Assembly: GCF_030814225.1 (NCBI RefSeq)
Contig: NZ_JAUSUR010000010.1
Coordinates: forward strand, 1 to 64,000
Source: Breznakia pachnodae
GTDB taxonomy: Bacteria > Bacillota_I > Bacilli_A > Erysipelotrichales > Erysipelotrichaceae
DNA: 64,000 nt
Reading direction: 5' to 3'
Shown here: positions 1 through 8,548 of the stretch, piece by piece
Numbering within the stretch: the stretch's first letter is position 1
Layout of the letters: the number at the start of each line of letters is the position of its first letter
Translations under genes and position numbers: made by a program
Notes under the pieces: model-generated
Seen by the model: only the letters and a program-made list of their open reading frames with translations
What the model was told of the DNA's origin: nothing
Database searches by the model: none

Positions 1-133
1 TACAAGGTTTACAAGGTTTACAAGGTTTACAAGGTTTACAAGGTTTACAAGGTTTACAAGGTTTACAAGGTTTACAAGGTTTACAAGGTTTACAAGGTTT
101 ACAAAGTTTACAAAGTTTACAAGGTGTACAAGT
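1..133. repeat. 9-bp tandem repeat (minisatellite)
   Basis: Unit TACAAGGTT: 11 perfect copies, then two TACAAAGTT copies, one TACAAGGTG and a decayed partial copy. The array is cut by the left edge, so its true length is unknown. Nine is a multiple of three and all three forward frames are open through it (Tyr-Lys-Val, Thr-Arg-Phe or Gln-Gly-Leu repeats). The Gln-Gly-Leu frame runs on to a stop at 177-179. It could be the end of a repetitive protein gene or an intergenic VNTR; the residues after the array do not look protein-like. Confidence 0.95.
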
Positions 134-169
134 GATTTGTATAAATATTTCAATTATTAGGATTCATAA

Positions 170-199
170 TTACAATTAAGAGGTATTGTGGTTTATAAT
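170..199 (+). promoter_or_regulatory. Putative sigma-A promoter of the MerR-family gene
   Basis: A perfect -10 box TATAAT at 194-199 lies 33 bp before the start codon. TTACAA at 170-175 can serve as the -35 box with an 18-bp spacer. Assigned by eye. Confidence 0.5.
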
Positions 200-232
200 G
201 AGTATATAGTATTTTTTAGATAAGGAGCTTCA

Positions 233-1051
233 ATGACAAACATAACAAAAGAAGATGGATATTTTTCTGTAAGTGAATTTGCTAAACTGGCAGGATTAGC
301 AAGGAAAACACTTTTGTATTATGATGAGATAGATTTATTTTCTCCTGCAGTTGTATTGGATAATGGTTATCGGTATTATTACTATCGTCAATTGTATATG
401 ATTAATACAATCAAAATATTAAAAGAAATTGGAATGTCATTAAAGGATATCAAAGAATTTATTAAGAATCAGAATCCTACAATAATGATAAATACATTCG
501 ATCAACAACAGAAAATTATTGAAGAAAAAATCAAAGATTTGAAGACAATAAGTAGTATGATTGGAATGCAAAAAGAAATGGCAATGGAAGCAGAGAATAT
601 AAAGATGGGAGTTGTGAGTGAAGAGTATAGAGAAAGGGAACCTATTTTTTGTGAATCTAGAAAACTATATCGTCGTGGTAAAGAAGTTAGTTTGTCAATG
701 TCTGTATCAAAATTCTACAATGATGCAAAAAATCAGGGAATTACGCATACCTTTCCATGGGGAGCGTGTGTCGATTATAAAAAGTATATGCATGATATGA
801 CTCATAATTATTTTCATTATTATTATCATGTTCCAGAGTCAGAAGAATATATGATGGAAGGAACCTATATTTTTACGTATACTTATGGAGGCAGAGTTGA
901 GCGGCAGGAAGCATATTGGAAACTTGTGGAATATGCGAAAGAAAAAAACTATACTCTTGAGGAATGGGCTTATGAAGATTACCTAATAAATGAAATATCT
1001 GCAAAATTACCAGACGATTTTATTATTAAGACGCTTATAAGAGTAATATAA
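233..1051 (+). CDS. MerR-family transcriptional activator with C-terminal effector-binding domain
   Basis: A 272-residue regulator. Residues 10-80 form a MerR winged helix (FSVSEFAKLAG, then TLLYYDEIDLFSP) followed by the usual dimerisation helix. Residues about 150-272 look like a GyrI/BmrR-type effector-binding domain rich in Tyr and Trp, as in multidrug or small-molecule sensing members. The start is supported by AAGGAG at 220-225. About 55 bp downstream of the gene is a promoter of exactly the MerR type, so the probable targets are the next two genes. The ligand cannot be told from sequence. Confidence 0.85.
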   Translation: MTNITKEDGYFSVSEFAKLAGLARKTLLYYDEIDLFSPAVVLDNGYRYYYYRQLYMINTIKILKEIGMSLKDIKEFIKNQNPTIMINTFDQQQKIIEEKIKDLKTISSMIGMQKEMAMEAENIKMGVVSEEYREREPIFCESRKLYRRGKEVSLSMSVSKFYNDAKNQGITHTFPWGACVDYKKYMHDMTHNYFHYYYHVPESEEYMMEGTYIFTYTYGGRVERQEAYWKLVEYAKEKNYTLEEWAYEDYLINEISAKLPDDFIIKTLIRVI

Positions 1052-1056
1052 AAATG

Positions 1057-1087
1057 GAAGTATCAATTTCAAATTGGTACTTTTTTT
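1057..1087 (+). terminator. Rho-independent terminator
   Basis: Inverted repeat AAGTATCAATTT / AAATTGGTACTT followed by a run of seven T, directly after the MerR-family gene. Confidence 0.75.
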
Positions 1088-1106
1088 GATTGAAAAAAAT
1101 TTATGA

Positions 1107-1137
1107 TTGACTATCCAGTAACTGGATAGACTACAAT
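1107..1137 (+). promoter_or_regulatory. MerR-type promoter with over-long spacer and central palindrome
   Basis: The -35 TTGACT (1107-1112) and -10 TACAAT (1132-1137) are 19 bp apart. The palindrome CTATCCAGT-A-ACTGGATAG (1111-1129) fills the spacer. A 19-bp spacer holding a dyad is the hallmark of promoters activated by MerR-family proteins through DNA distortion. The MerR-family gene directly upstream is the obvious regulator. Confidence 0.85.
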
Positions 1138-1190
1138 TTAATTAGATAAAGAATAGTAGTTAAACTTGTTGAAAAGATGGGAGGTAAACT

Positions 1191-1772
1191 ATGAGAAAAT
1201 ATTTATATATTATGAGACATGGAGAAACGGTATTTAATGTAAGAAAGAAAATACAAGGATATTGTGATTCGCCACTTACAAAAAGAGGTATAAAGCAAGC
1301 TCATATTGCTGCAGAATATTTTATAAAGAATCCAGTTTTATTTGACCATGCATATAGTTCTACTGCCGAAAGAGCAAGTGACACAATAGAAATCGTGTTA
1401 AGAAATAAGATGCCTTATAAAAGGGTGAAGGAATTAAAGGAACTCAACTTTGGTGTCTTTGAAGGAGAAAGTGAAATGTTGAATCCCAAAGGGGATTATG
1501 GAGATTTCTTTCTTCAATATGGTGGAGAATCAAATAGTCAGGGACAAGATAGAATTGTAAAGTCCATAACAGGGATAATGGATAAAGAAGATCATGAGAA
1601 TGTACTTATTGTTTCTCATTCAGGAGTGAGTGGATTGTTTTATAGGAATTGTAGAAAACAACTTCCAAGTTATGAGAAAGCTTTTCTTAATTGCTCAATA
1701 GTAAAGTATGAGTATGATGGGAAAGAGTTTACACCATTAGAAATTATTGCTCATGATTATTCTTCGATATAA
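1191..1772 (+). CDS. Histidine phosphatase (phosphoglycerate mutase) family protein
   Basis: A 193-residue cytosolic protein of the branch-1 histidine phosphatase superfamily. The catalytic loop is MRHGETVFN (His at residue 10), with Arg in the KIQGYCDSPLT region. The acid residue region is LNFGVFEGE and the second catalytic His lies in VSHSGVSG near residue 143. Family members hydrolyse phosphate from varied small molecules or sugar phosphates, and the substrate here is unknown. GGGAGG stands 9 bp before the ATG. It is the first gene behind the MerR-type promoter and is followed after a 22-bp gap by a PRD protein, so the pair probably forms an operon. Confidence 0.85.
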   Translation: MRKYLYIMRHGETVFNVRKKIQGYCDSPLTKRGIKQAHIAAEYFIKNPVLFDHAYSSTAERASDTIEIVLRNKMPYKRVKELKELNFGVFEGESEMLNPKGDYGDFFLQYGGESNSQGQDRIVKSITGIMDKEDHENVLIVSHSGVSGLFYRNCRKQLPSYEKAFLNCSIVKYEYDGKEFTPLEIIAHDYSSI

Positions 1773-1794
1773 ATAAAAAGTGGAGGTAGCTTGT

Positions 1795-2472
1795 ATGCAA
1801 ACAATTAGTTGTAAAGTTCATAAGCATAGAGATTATAAGTATCCAAGTATTCAAATTATAAATGTTTTAGTAGATAAATATGTTGAAAATATTAAACACT
1901 ATTATGAGTCGGATATAGATAATACAATATATCCTGATTTATACGATTATTTTCTGGAATTTCCAGAAACCAGAAATAGAAGTTGTAATCTAGATATATG
2001 TAGGTTTGTTCAATGGTTTGAAGAGGAGATGAATCTTGCATCCATGATTGTAATGGATTTTAATGAAGTGGCTTCAAGTGCTCTTACTATATTGGATAAA
2101 GTTGAAATTGTTCTGTTAATTATGAAAGCAAGGTTTCGTGTATCAAGAAGAGAAATGATTGATATTATGAATGCTGCCATGGATATTTGTGAAATGACAA
2201 AAAGTATTACAGGTAATTATAGTATTTCAAATAATGAGTACTATCAAGAGTTCTTGAAATACAATTTAAATCTAGCATACAAAATTATAAAGAATAAAAA
2301 AGAGAATTATTCAATTGATATAGATAGAGTAAAGTTATTGCATGATTATCCATTCGCAAAAGCAGAGGCGAAGCAAATTGGAGATATAATAGTTTCTAAA
2401 TATGGATATAAATTAACCAAGGAAAATGTAGCATATCTAGGAATATACATTCTTATATTTAGTGAGGCGTAA
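1795..2472 (+). CDS. PRD-domain protein
   Basis: A 225-residue protein. The C-terminal third (LLHDYPFAKAEAK to NVAYLGIYI) matches a PTS regulation domain with the conserved His of the HxYP motif and the final hydrophobic helix. The N-terminal part may be a degenerate first PRD. No RNA-binding CAT domain or DNA-binding helix-turn-helix is evident, so it is not a complete BglG/LicT antiterminator. The ATG at 1795 is chosen because GGAGG at 1783-1787 would lie inside the coding region if the upstream in-frame GTG (1780) were used. It sits behind the phosphatase in the MerR-controlled unit. Confidence 0.6.
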   Translation: MQTISCKVHKHRDYKYPSIQIINVLVDKYVENIKHYYESDIDNTIYPDLYDYFLEFPETRNRSCNLDICRFVQWFEEEMNLASMIVMDFNEVASSALTILDKVEIVLLIMKARFRVSRREMIDIMNAAMDICEMTKSITGNYSISNNEYYQEFLKYNLNLAYKIIKNKKENYSIDIDRVKLLHDYPFAKAEAKQIGDIIVSKYGYKLTKENVAYLGIYILIFSEA

Positions 2473-2561
2473 CATAGAGAAAGAAACAGGTGGTAAAAAT
2501 GAAAACAATAGTATCCGTTCTTTGGCGAAAATGGGTGAGAAGTTGGAAGTGAAGATAATAA

Positions 2562-2605
2562 AAAAGCAATTGAATCTAGACTCTTTGGGAGATTCAATTG
2601 CTTTT
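2562..2605. terminator. Bidirectional terminator between convergent genes
   Basis: Perfect 11-bp stem GCAATTGAATC / GATTCAATTGC with flanking A and T runs, between the PRD gene and the convergent nucleoid-associated protein gene. Confidence 0.85.
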
Positions 2606-2608
2606 CTG

Positions 2609-3592
2609 TTAATCATTGATCATTGTAATGTTGTTGATTTTGATAGAGATGGTTCCATCATCGTTATTTACAAATTCAACTTTTTCTTTTTCGCTCAATT
2701 GCTCAATAGGGATATTAATTTCAATTCCGATATCCGTCATAATTTTTTGGAATTTATCTTTTTTCTTTAAGACAGCCTGATTGATTGTAATTTCTTTTGG
2801 AATTTCATGCTCCTGAGATAATGTAGTAAAATCAGTTTTTGCTCTTTCATTATCTGCGAATACTAATTCTGATACATTAGATAGTACAATTTCTGGAGAT
2901 GCTAATAGTTCTTTCTTTAAGGCAACTGTACATTCCATTTGATCTAATTCGTGTTGTTCCGCAATTTGATTTACACTTTTCTCTAATGTTAGGATGATAT
3001 CTTTATCATTTGGTTTTGCACCAATATCGAAGATTGTTTCAAAAACCGTTTTTTCAAGTTCATCTTTTTCTTCTAAATCCATTGCATCACAAATCATAAA
3101 ATTATTATCAGTAAAATCCCAAGCAAGATAAGAATCGCTTTTTTTGATTCTTCCATTTAAACCATTTTTATTTCTAGTAATACGAATTTGAGCTTCACCA
3201 CTTGTTTGTTCTACATAGTGAGAGAAAGCATTTTCTAATGAATGGTCATAAATTAGTAGATAGTTATGGTCATCTTTTATAAAATCAACAATCAGTAAAT
3301 CACTGCTAGCATTAATTCCTAATTCCAGTTTCTTATTAAAGATATCTTGAGATAGCGTTTCTGCTAATTCATACATGTTTCTATTGCTTTTATAATTATC
3401 AAAGAGTTCAATATAACGACTAGATTCATTTAAACTACAGTCACGGTTGTCATTATTTGTGAATACTTTTTTTATTTTACGTAATATAAAACTACTTTCA
3501 TGAAATGATATTTCATCTACTGGTTGTGATGAAATAATTGTACTATCCTTTAAATCAATCATTGATAAACTATATCTATTTATACTAATCAT
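2609..3592 (-). CDS. Nucleoid-associated protein (NdpA/YejK-like family)
   Basis: A 327-residue soluble protein that matches the 37-kDa nucleoid-associated protein family over its length. It has an N-terminal alpha/beta region with the aspartate-rich FLIVDF-like strand (here DLLIVDFIKDDHNYLLIYD) and a charged C-terminal half ending in DGTISIKINN. Family members bind DNA or the nucleoid, but their detailed role is unclear. The start at 3592 is preferred to the in-frame ATG at 3628 because AAAGGAG precedes it by 6 bases. It is monocistronic, and nothing nearby suggests a special job. Confidence 0.75.
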   Translation of the reverse strand: MISINRYSLSMIDLKDSTIISSQPVDEISFHESSFILRKIKKVFTNNDNRDCSLNESSRYIELFDNYKSNRNMYELAETLSQDIFNKKLELGINASSDLLIVDFIKDDHNYLLIYDHSLENAFSHYVEQTSGEAQIRITRNKNGLNGRIKKSDSYLAWDFTDNNFMICDAMDLEEKDELEKTVFETIFDIGAKPNDKDIILTLEKSVNQIAEQHELDQMECTVALKKELLASPEIVLSNVSELVFADNERAKTDFTTLSQEHEIPKEITINQAVLKKKDKFQKIMTDIGIEINIPIEQLSEKEKVEFVNNDDGTISIKINNITMIND

Positions 3593-3748
3593 GGTTGCTC
3601 CTTTTACCAACAAATATTTATCACTCAATGTGTTTTGAGTATTATTTAATTAGGTTATTTGTTCAGACATCGAACCAACTTATTCTATCATGTAGTAGGT
3701 AATATTTCTAATGCTTTTTTAATAATTAAATTTTATTGGTTATACATT

Positions 3749-4627
3749 TTATTTATTGTTTATACTACTTTTATTAAAAGCATCTCGATATTGTGAAGGT
3801 GTTATTAACTCTTCCTTCTTGAAGCAACGCATAAAATACTTTTCATCATTGAAACCACATAGTTCCGCAACTTCTTCTATAGATATAGAAAGATTGCTTA
3901 ATAACGATTTAGCCCTTTCAATGCGCAATTGCTTTATATACTCAGTAAGAGTTATATTCATTTTTTCAGAGAACATTCTAGATAAATAAGATTTACTGTA
4001 ATTGAATTTTTTAGCCACAATCTCTAATGATAAGTCTTGTTCTAAACTTGCTTTAATCCATTCTGTGATATAAGATAACGTCTTTCTCTCATTATGTAAC
4101 ATATCAGTATCTTTACGGTCAAATGCAATTTCTTCTGTTATTTCTATTAGAAAACTTGTTAGAAAAAAATCAAGATAAAAACGATTACTTTCATTTCTTT
4201 TTAATATATCTAAAAGTTGATTGGCTAAAATATTAATTCTAGAGAAATCCATCTCTTCAGAATATAAAGGTAGAAGTAAAGCATTATTGTATGGATATTC
4301 TTGTAGATAAAAATCAACCATTTTATTATCGATGATTTCCCATTTCTCAGGAAGTAGGAAGTGAAACCAATAAAAAGATGTATCCTCAAGACAACTCTGA
4401 GTTCCAAAATGTAAAGTCCCTTTTGGAATTAATAATATCGTATTTTTAGGCGCTGAAAATTTATTCTCACCTATTTGTATATGTAATACACCACTAATGA
4501 CAATAATGATTTCATGAAAGTTGCTTGTTCTTTTTTTGTGTTGCCATTCAGGAGTGCTAATAAATCTTCCACCCCATAGAAACGTCGCTTCTCTTTGGAT
4601 TTTACTGTAAAAATAATTATATTTCAT
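3749..4627 (-). CDS. AraC-family transcriptional regulator
   Basis: A 292-residue regulator. The N-terminal cupin-like sensory domain spans about residues 20-160 (IIIVISGVLHIQIGENKFSAP, then LLIPKGTLHFG). The C-terminal double helix-turn-helix spans about 190-285 (LSLEIVAKKFNYSKSYLSRMF, then SIEEVAELCGFNDEKYFMRCF). It is transcribed divergently from a PTS/arabinose operon whose promoter region contains three copies of an ACTTA-type direct repeat. It is therefore the likely activator of that operon, and the cupin probably senses the sugar or a phosphorylated derivative. Confidence 0.9.
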   Translation of the reverse strand: MKYNYFYSKIQREATFLWGGRFISTPEWQHKKRTSNFHEIIIVISGVLHIQIGENKFSAPKNTILLIPKGTLHFGTQSCLEDTSFYWFHFLLPEKWEIIDNKMVDFYLQEYPYNNALLLPLYSEEMDFSRINILANQLLDILKRNESNRFYLDFFLTSFLIEITEEIAFDRKDTDMLHNERKTLSYITEWIKASLEQDLSLEIVAKKFNYSKSYLSRMFSEKMNITLTEYIKQLRIERAKSLLSNLSISIEEVAELCGFNDEKYFMRCFKKEELITPSQYRDAFNKSSINNK

Positions 4628-4670
4628 AATACGTTCCTTATATAGTAAAGTATAAATTGCTAGGTGGACT

Positions 4671-4796
4671 TTGTCTACTTATTACTTGATTCTTAAGCTA
4701 AATCAGTAGATTTATTAAAAAAAACGTTAAATATTAAAGAATAATAGAATTACAAAGTAAAAATTGTCCACTTATTGTGTAACTATTCTACTTACA
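4671..4796 (+). promoter_or_regulatory. AraC-type direct-repeat operator sites
   Basis: Three repeats of the form TTGTCYACTTAT: 4671-4683 (TTGTCTACTTATT), 4764-4776 (TTGTCCACTTATT) and 4784-4796 (TATTCTACTTACA). The last two start 20 bp apart, about two helical turns, the usual spacing of AraC half-sites. The third overlaps the -35 region of the operon. The distant copy could support DNA looping or control of the AraC-family gene itself. Confidence 0.6.
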
Positions 4797-4819
4797 CAAT
4801 ATTTTTTTGATGATACTAT
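4791..4819 (+). promoter_or_regulatory. Promoter of the PTS/arabinose operon
   Basis: The -10 TACTAT (4814-4819) has CTTACA (4791-4796) as a weak -35 at 17 bp. The -35 is shared with the proximal AraC-type half-site, the geometry of a class II activated promoter. Confidence 0.5.
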
Positions 4820-4880
4820 GTAATTACTTAAATGTCGACATAAGAGTAAAATGAATTATCTTGATTCAAAGGAGGAACAT

Positions 4881-5345
4881 ATGGATATTGTTTTAGGCAG
4901 ATTGGATAATCGGCTTCTACATGGAATTATTGCAACACAATGGGCACAGCACACAAAATGTGAGCGCCTTATGATAATTGATGATGAAGTCGCAGCAGAT
5001 CCACAAAAGAAAGAAATTATGAAAATGGCTAGACCAGTAGGTATCCCATTATCAATTATTACCTTAGACACTGCTATAGAAAATTTCAAAGCAGATAAAT
5101 ACAAAGGTAAAAGAGTATTTGTAGTTGCTAAAAAACCAGAAACTTTTTCTCTTCTATTGGATAATGGAATTACCATGGCAGAACTAAATATTGGTGGTTC
5201 AGGATATCTGAGCGATGAGATTATTAAGTTATCAAACAGATATTCATGTACTAAAAAAGATCAAGAATTCTTAAATAAAATTAAAAGCGATGGTGTTTAT
5301 ACATATATTCAATATGTACCCGCAGATACAAAGGTAGAGTATTAG
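4881..5345 (+). CDS. PTS mannose/fructose/sorbose family EIIB
   Basis: A 154-residue cytosolic EIIB of the mannose-type PTS. The phosphorylated His lies in GRLDNRLLHG (His14), followed by the family signature ATQWAQ. It accepts phosphate from EIIA and passes it to the sugar during transport by EIIC/EIID. AAAGGAGG 6 bases before the ATG at 4881 decides the start over an in-frame ATG at 4851. It is the first gene of an eight-gene run with tight spacing (12 bp to EIIC). Confidence 0.92.
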   Translation: MDIVLGRLDNRLLHGIIATQWAQHTKCERLMIIDDEVAADPQKKEIMKMARPVGIPLSIITLDTAIENFKADKYKGKRVFVVAKKPETFSLLLDNGITMAELNIGGSGYLSDEIIKLSNRYSCTKKDQEFLNKIKSDGVYTYIQYVPADTKVEY

Positions 5346-5357
5346 GAGGAAAAGAAA

Positions 5358-6128
5358 ATGCTAGAACCTATTCAAATTATTATCGTTACAGTTTTAGCTT
5401 TTATAATGCAAATGGATGAAATGGGGCCTCAAGGTTTTGGGCTAATTTATCCAGGTATTATAGGACCAATTACTGGATTATTATTAGGAAATTTAGAAGC
5501 AGGATGTGTAGTAGGGGGAACCTTACAGTTAATGTCGTTAGGAGTGGCAGCAGTAGGAGGATCATCAACTCCTCGCTATGGATGGGCAACAATTATTGCT
5601 ACAGCTGTAGCAGTTGGTACAGGAAAAGGGATTGAAGCTGGATTGGCATTAGGAATTCCAGTAGGAATGTTAGGGGTTCAAATGGATATTGTTGTTCGTT
5701 TGATCAATGGAGTAATTGTTAGAAAATCAGAAAAAATGGTTGCAGAGGGAAAAGCAAAGTCAGGACAACGCTTATTACTTGCTTGCTGGGTTCTATTTGG
5801 TTTAGAAGCAGCAATTGCAGTATTGTTATCCGTAACGTTAGGAGCTACATTTATTAACCAAATCTTAGATGTTACACCTGTTTGGGTAACACAGGGATTA
5901 TCTTTAGCTGGAGCGTTACTACCAGTTGTTGGTTTTTCAATGCTACTTAAATATATGCCAGTTAAGAAATATTTAAATTATGCATTGCTTGGATTTGTTT
6001 TATCTGCATACTTACAAGTTCCAATTTTAGGAATTGCAATTGTAGGTTTCGCATTAGCATTTGATTTTTATCGCAGAAGAAATGAAGTTTCATTCGTAAA
6101 TGTAGGGGAGGCAGATGAAGATGAGTAA
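5358..6128 (+). CDS. PTS mannose/fructose/sorbose family EIIC
   Basis: A 256-residue integral membrane EIIC with the family hallmarks: glycine-rich hydrophobic helices, the G-N-L-E-A-G-C segment near residue 45 and the SLGVAAVGGSSTPRYG loop. It forms the sugar translocation channel with EIID. AGGAGG is 10 bp upstream. Its stop overlaps the start of EIID, so the two are probably translationally coupled. Confidence 0.92.
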   Translation: MLEPIQIIIVTVLAFIMQMDEMGPQGFGLIYPGIIGPITGLLLGNLEAGCVVGGTLQLMSLGVAAVGGSSTPRYGWATIIATAVAVGTGKGIEAGLALGIPVGMLGVQMDIVVRLINGVIVRKSEKMVAEGKAKSGQRLLLACWVLFGLEAAIAVLLSVTLGATFINQILDVTPVWVTQGLSLAGALLPVVGFSMLLKYMPVKKYLNYALLGFVLSAYLQVPILGIAIVGFALAFDFYRRRNEVSFVNVGEADEDE

Positions 6129-6921
6129 AACCGTTTTAACGAAAAAAGATATTACAACTGCAGCTTATCGTTGGCAGATGATGTCTTGTTCAACATTAAA
6201 TTATGAAGTGCTCCAAGGTGGGACATTTGCATATGCAATAGCTCCTGCATTAAGAAAGATATATAGTGATGATGAAGAATTTAAGGATGCATTGCTATCA
6301 CATTATCGTTATTTTAATTCAAATCCATGGACAGTTAATGTAATTGTTGGTGCAGTACTGGCTTTAGAAGATTCACAAGGATCAGCTGCAAGAAGTACAA
6401 TTACAGAATTTAAGACGAGTATGATGGGTCCTTTAGCTGGGATAGGAGATACTTTAATCTTTGTATTATTTCCTACGATTATGGGTTCATTATCAGGATA
6501 TATGCTTCTTGAAGGAAATCCATTCCTGTCTGTTGTGTGGAGTATATTATGGGTAAGTTTATTCTTTTTAAGAACACGATTAGTTCATTTTGGGTATAAC
6601 AAAGGATTACAGATTTTATCATCATTAGGAGAAAAAATTACGTTGTTAACAGAAGCAGCTTCTGTCTTAGGACTTGTAGTAGTTGGTGGACTGATTTCAG
6701 GAGTAGTAAATATAAATGTACCATTAACATTTACATCAGGAGAAGTCACACAAGAAATTCAACCACTAATTGATCAAGTAATGCCAAGTATGCTACCAGT
6801 AGTCTTTACATTTATTTGTTATCAATTATTAACAAAGAAAAATATAAGTATGTCAAAACTGATTTTGATTGTAATTATCTTTTCAATGGTAGCTGCATTC
6901 TTTGGTGTATTGAGTGCATAA
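6121..6921 (+). CDS. PTS mannose/fructose/sorbose family EIID
   Basis: A 266-residue EIID with the conserved N-terminal cytosolic region (LTKKDITTAAYRWQM, then LNYEVLQGGTFAYAIAPALRK) and the TSMMGPLAGIGDTLIFVLFPTIMG signature, followed by C-terminal membrane helices. The start at 6121 is preferred to the ATG at 6115: GGGGAGG (6105-6111) leaves a 9-base spacer to 6121 but only 3 bases to 6115. It overlaps EIIC by 8 bases. Confidence 0.92.
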   Translation: MSKTVLTKKDITTAAYRWQMMSCSTLNYEVLQGGTFAYAIAPALRKIYSDDEEFKDALLSHYRYFNSNPWTVNVIVGAVLALEDSQGSAARSTITEFKTSMMGPLAGIGDTLIFVLFPTIMGSLSGYMLLEGNPFLSVVWSILWVSLFFLRTRLVHFGYNKGLQILSSLGEKITLLTEAASVLGLVVVGGLISGVVNINVPLTFTSGEVTQEIQPLIDQVMPSMLPVVFTFICYQLLTKKNISMSKLILIVIIFSMVAAFFGVLSA

Positions 6922-6922
6922 C

Positions 6923-6946
6923 AAAGGTGCTTTATAGCACCTTTTT
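6923..6946 (+). terminator. Intra-operon terminator or attenuator
   Basis: Stem AAAGGTGCT / AGCACCTTT and a T run, immediately after EIID and 24 bp before EIIA. It is probably leaky and sets the ratio of transporter to downstream enzymes. Confidence 0.65.
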
Positions 6947-6969
6947 GACAAAAATGATAGGAGAAGTAT

Positions 6970-7377
6970 ATGAGAAAAATATTAATAGCATCACATAGCA
7001 ATATGGCCAATGGAATGAAAGATACATTGGAATTCTTAACCAGTATGGATAATATATATGCAATTAGTGCATACATAGATAAGACACCGATTAAAGAACA
7101 AATTAGCATCTTTCAAAAAACATTAGACAAAGACGATGAAGTAATCATTTTAAGTGATATGCAAGGAGGCAGTGTAACACAAGAATTCTGTTTTATTACA
7201 AATGAGCATATTCATTTAATTTGTGGAGTTAATCTTCCACTTGCTCTTGCATTTGCACTACATCCTCAAGATGAAAAACTAACGAAAGAGAAGATTCAAT
7301 CAATTATAGATGAAGCTCAAAAACAAATGATCTATATGAATGAATTTTCCGTTGAAGATGAAGAGGGAGATGAGTAA
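6970..7377 (+). CDS. PTS mannose/fructose family EIIA
   Basis: A 135-residue cytosolic EIIA with the family N-terminus KILIASHSNMANGM (phosphorylated His9) and the DMQGGSVTQEF segment that corresponds to the DLxGGSP motif. It takes phosphate from HPr and passes it to EIIB. It completes a four-protein transporter. GATAGGAG is 6 bases upstream, and the stop overlaps the next start. Confidence 0.9.
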   Translation: MRKILIASHSNMANGMKDTLEFLTSMDNIYAISAYIDKTPIKEQISIFQKTLDKDDEVIILSDMQGGSVTQEFCFITNEHIHLICGVNLPLALAFALHPQDEKLTKEKIQSIIDEAQKQMIYMNEFSVEDEEGDE

Positions 7378-8519
7378 TGAATATATATAATGTATTGGAC
7401 TATGGAGTGATACAAAACTCGCAGAAACTACAAACTTCTTTATTTCAAAAAGCAATCGATGATTGTCATAAAAATGGTGGTGGAGAAATTTTAATTCCTG
7501 AAGGGAAGTACTATATAAGCAGTATTCGTTTATATTCAAATATGGTATTTCATCTAATGGAAAATGCAGAGTTAATAGGGAGTAGTGATTGTAAAGATTA
7601 TATCAATTTTAATGTACCTAGTACATTAGGTTATTTACATGATGAATATTATATAAAGGCTTGGAATTTACCTGACTATTATGCATATGGAATAATTTGT
7701 GCTTTTCAGGAAAATAATATATCAATAAAAGGTGAAAAAGGGTCTAAAATTGATGGGCAAGATTGCTTTGATGCAAATGGTGAAGAAAAATTTAGAGGAC
7801 CTATGGGTATCATATTTAGTCAATGTAAAAATATTCAATTACAAGGATATACATTTGTTAATTGTGCCAATTGGTCACATCAGATAGATAGTTGCGAAGA
7901 GGTATATGCTAAGGATGTAACAATTTTAGCAGGTCATGATGGTTTTAACCTTCATCATTGTACGAACATTGAAATAGAAAATTGTACGATTATGACAGGT
8001 GATGACTGTTTTGCAGGATATGATATTGAAAATCTTAAAGTGAGAAATTGTTATATGAATACAGCATGTAATGTTTTACGTATTGGTGGATATAATCTAA
8101 TATTTGATGATTGTAAAATTGAAGGTCCTGCAAAATATCCACACATAAAAGAAAATACATATAATACGCATAGATTATTTAAGTATTATTCTATTCGTCC
8201 AGATATAATTCGAAGAGATGGTGAAAAAATTATTATTCGTAATAGTATAATTAAGAACATTCCTGCCATTATCGAATATAATTATGGGGAAGAAAGATTA
8301 ATGCAAAATAATAAACCACTTCGAGAGTTAGTGTTTGAAAATGTATTATTTGATGGAATTACAAAATCTTCACTTATGAAAGGTAATGGTCAACAATGCA
8401 AACTAATTTTTAGAGACTGTGAGATTGATTTTAAAGATCCACTTAATAAAGATAATTTTATAGAAAAAGATAAAAGTATAAAAGTAATCTTTGAAAATAC
8501 TAATATTAAAACAAAGTGA
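7377..8519 (+). CDS. Glycoside hydrolase family 28-like parallel beta-helix protein
   Basis: A 380-residue protein of the polygalacturonase-like right-handed beta-helix fold. It has the N-terminal FQKAIDDCHKNGGGEILIPEGKY motif and repeated N-I-x-I-x-N/K-C turns. TMTGDD-type residues (MTGDDCFAGY) match the catalytic Asp pair, but the classical NTD and GHG motifs of pectinases are altered (HDGFN; ACNVLRIGG). There is no signal peptide, so it acts in the cytosol, unlike secreted pectinases. Its place between a PTS and arabinose genes suggests cleavage of an imported, possibly phosphorylated, oligosaccharide. The substrate is inferred, not shown. Confidence 0.75.
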   Translation: MNIYNVLDYGVIQNSQKLQTSLFQKAIDDCHKNGGGEILIPEGKYYISSIRLYSNMVFHLMENAELIGSSDCKDYINFNVPSTLGYLHDEYYIKAWNLPDYYAYGIICAFQENNISIKGEKGSKIDGQDCFDANGEEKFRGPMGIIFSQCKNIQLQGYTFVNCANWSHQIDSCEEVYAKDVTILAGHDGFNLHHCTNIEIENCTIMTGDDCFAGYDIENLKVRNCYMNTACNVLRIGGYNLIFDDCKIEGPAKYPHIKENTYNTHRLFKYYSIRPDIIRRDGEKIIIRNSIIKNIPAIIEYNYGEERLMQNNKPLRELVFENVLFDGITKSSLMKGNGQQCKLIFRDCEIDFKDPLNKDNFIEKDKSIKVIFENTNIKTK

Positions 8520-8548
8520 CATACAATAAATGATAATTAGGAGAAAAG

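Noticed and set aside
1..133. CRISPR array
   Set aside because: The units are 9 bp and contiguous, with no spacers and no cas genes nearby.
2462..2770. A plus-strand open frame downstream of the PRD gene
   Set aside because: It crosses a strong terminator and runs antisense to the nucleoid-associated protein gene.
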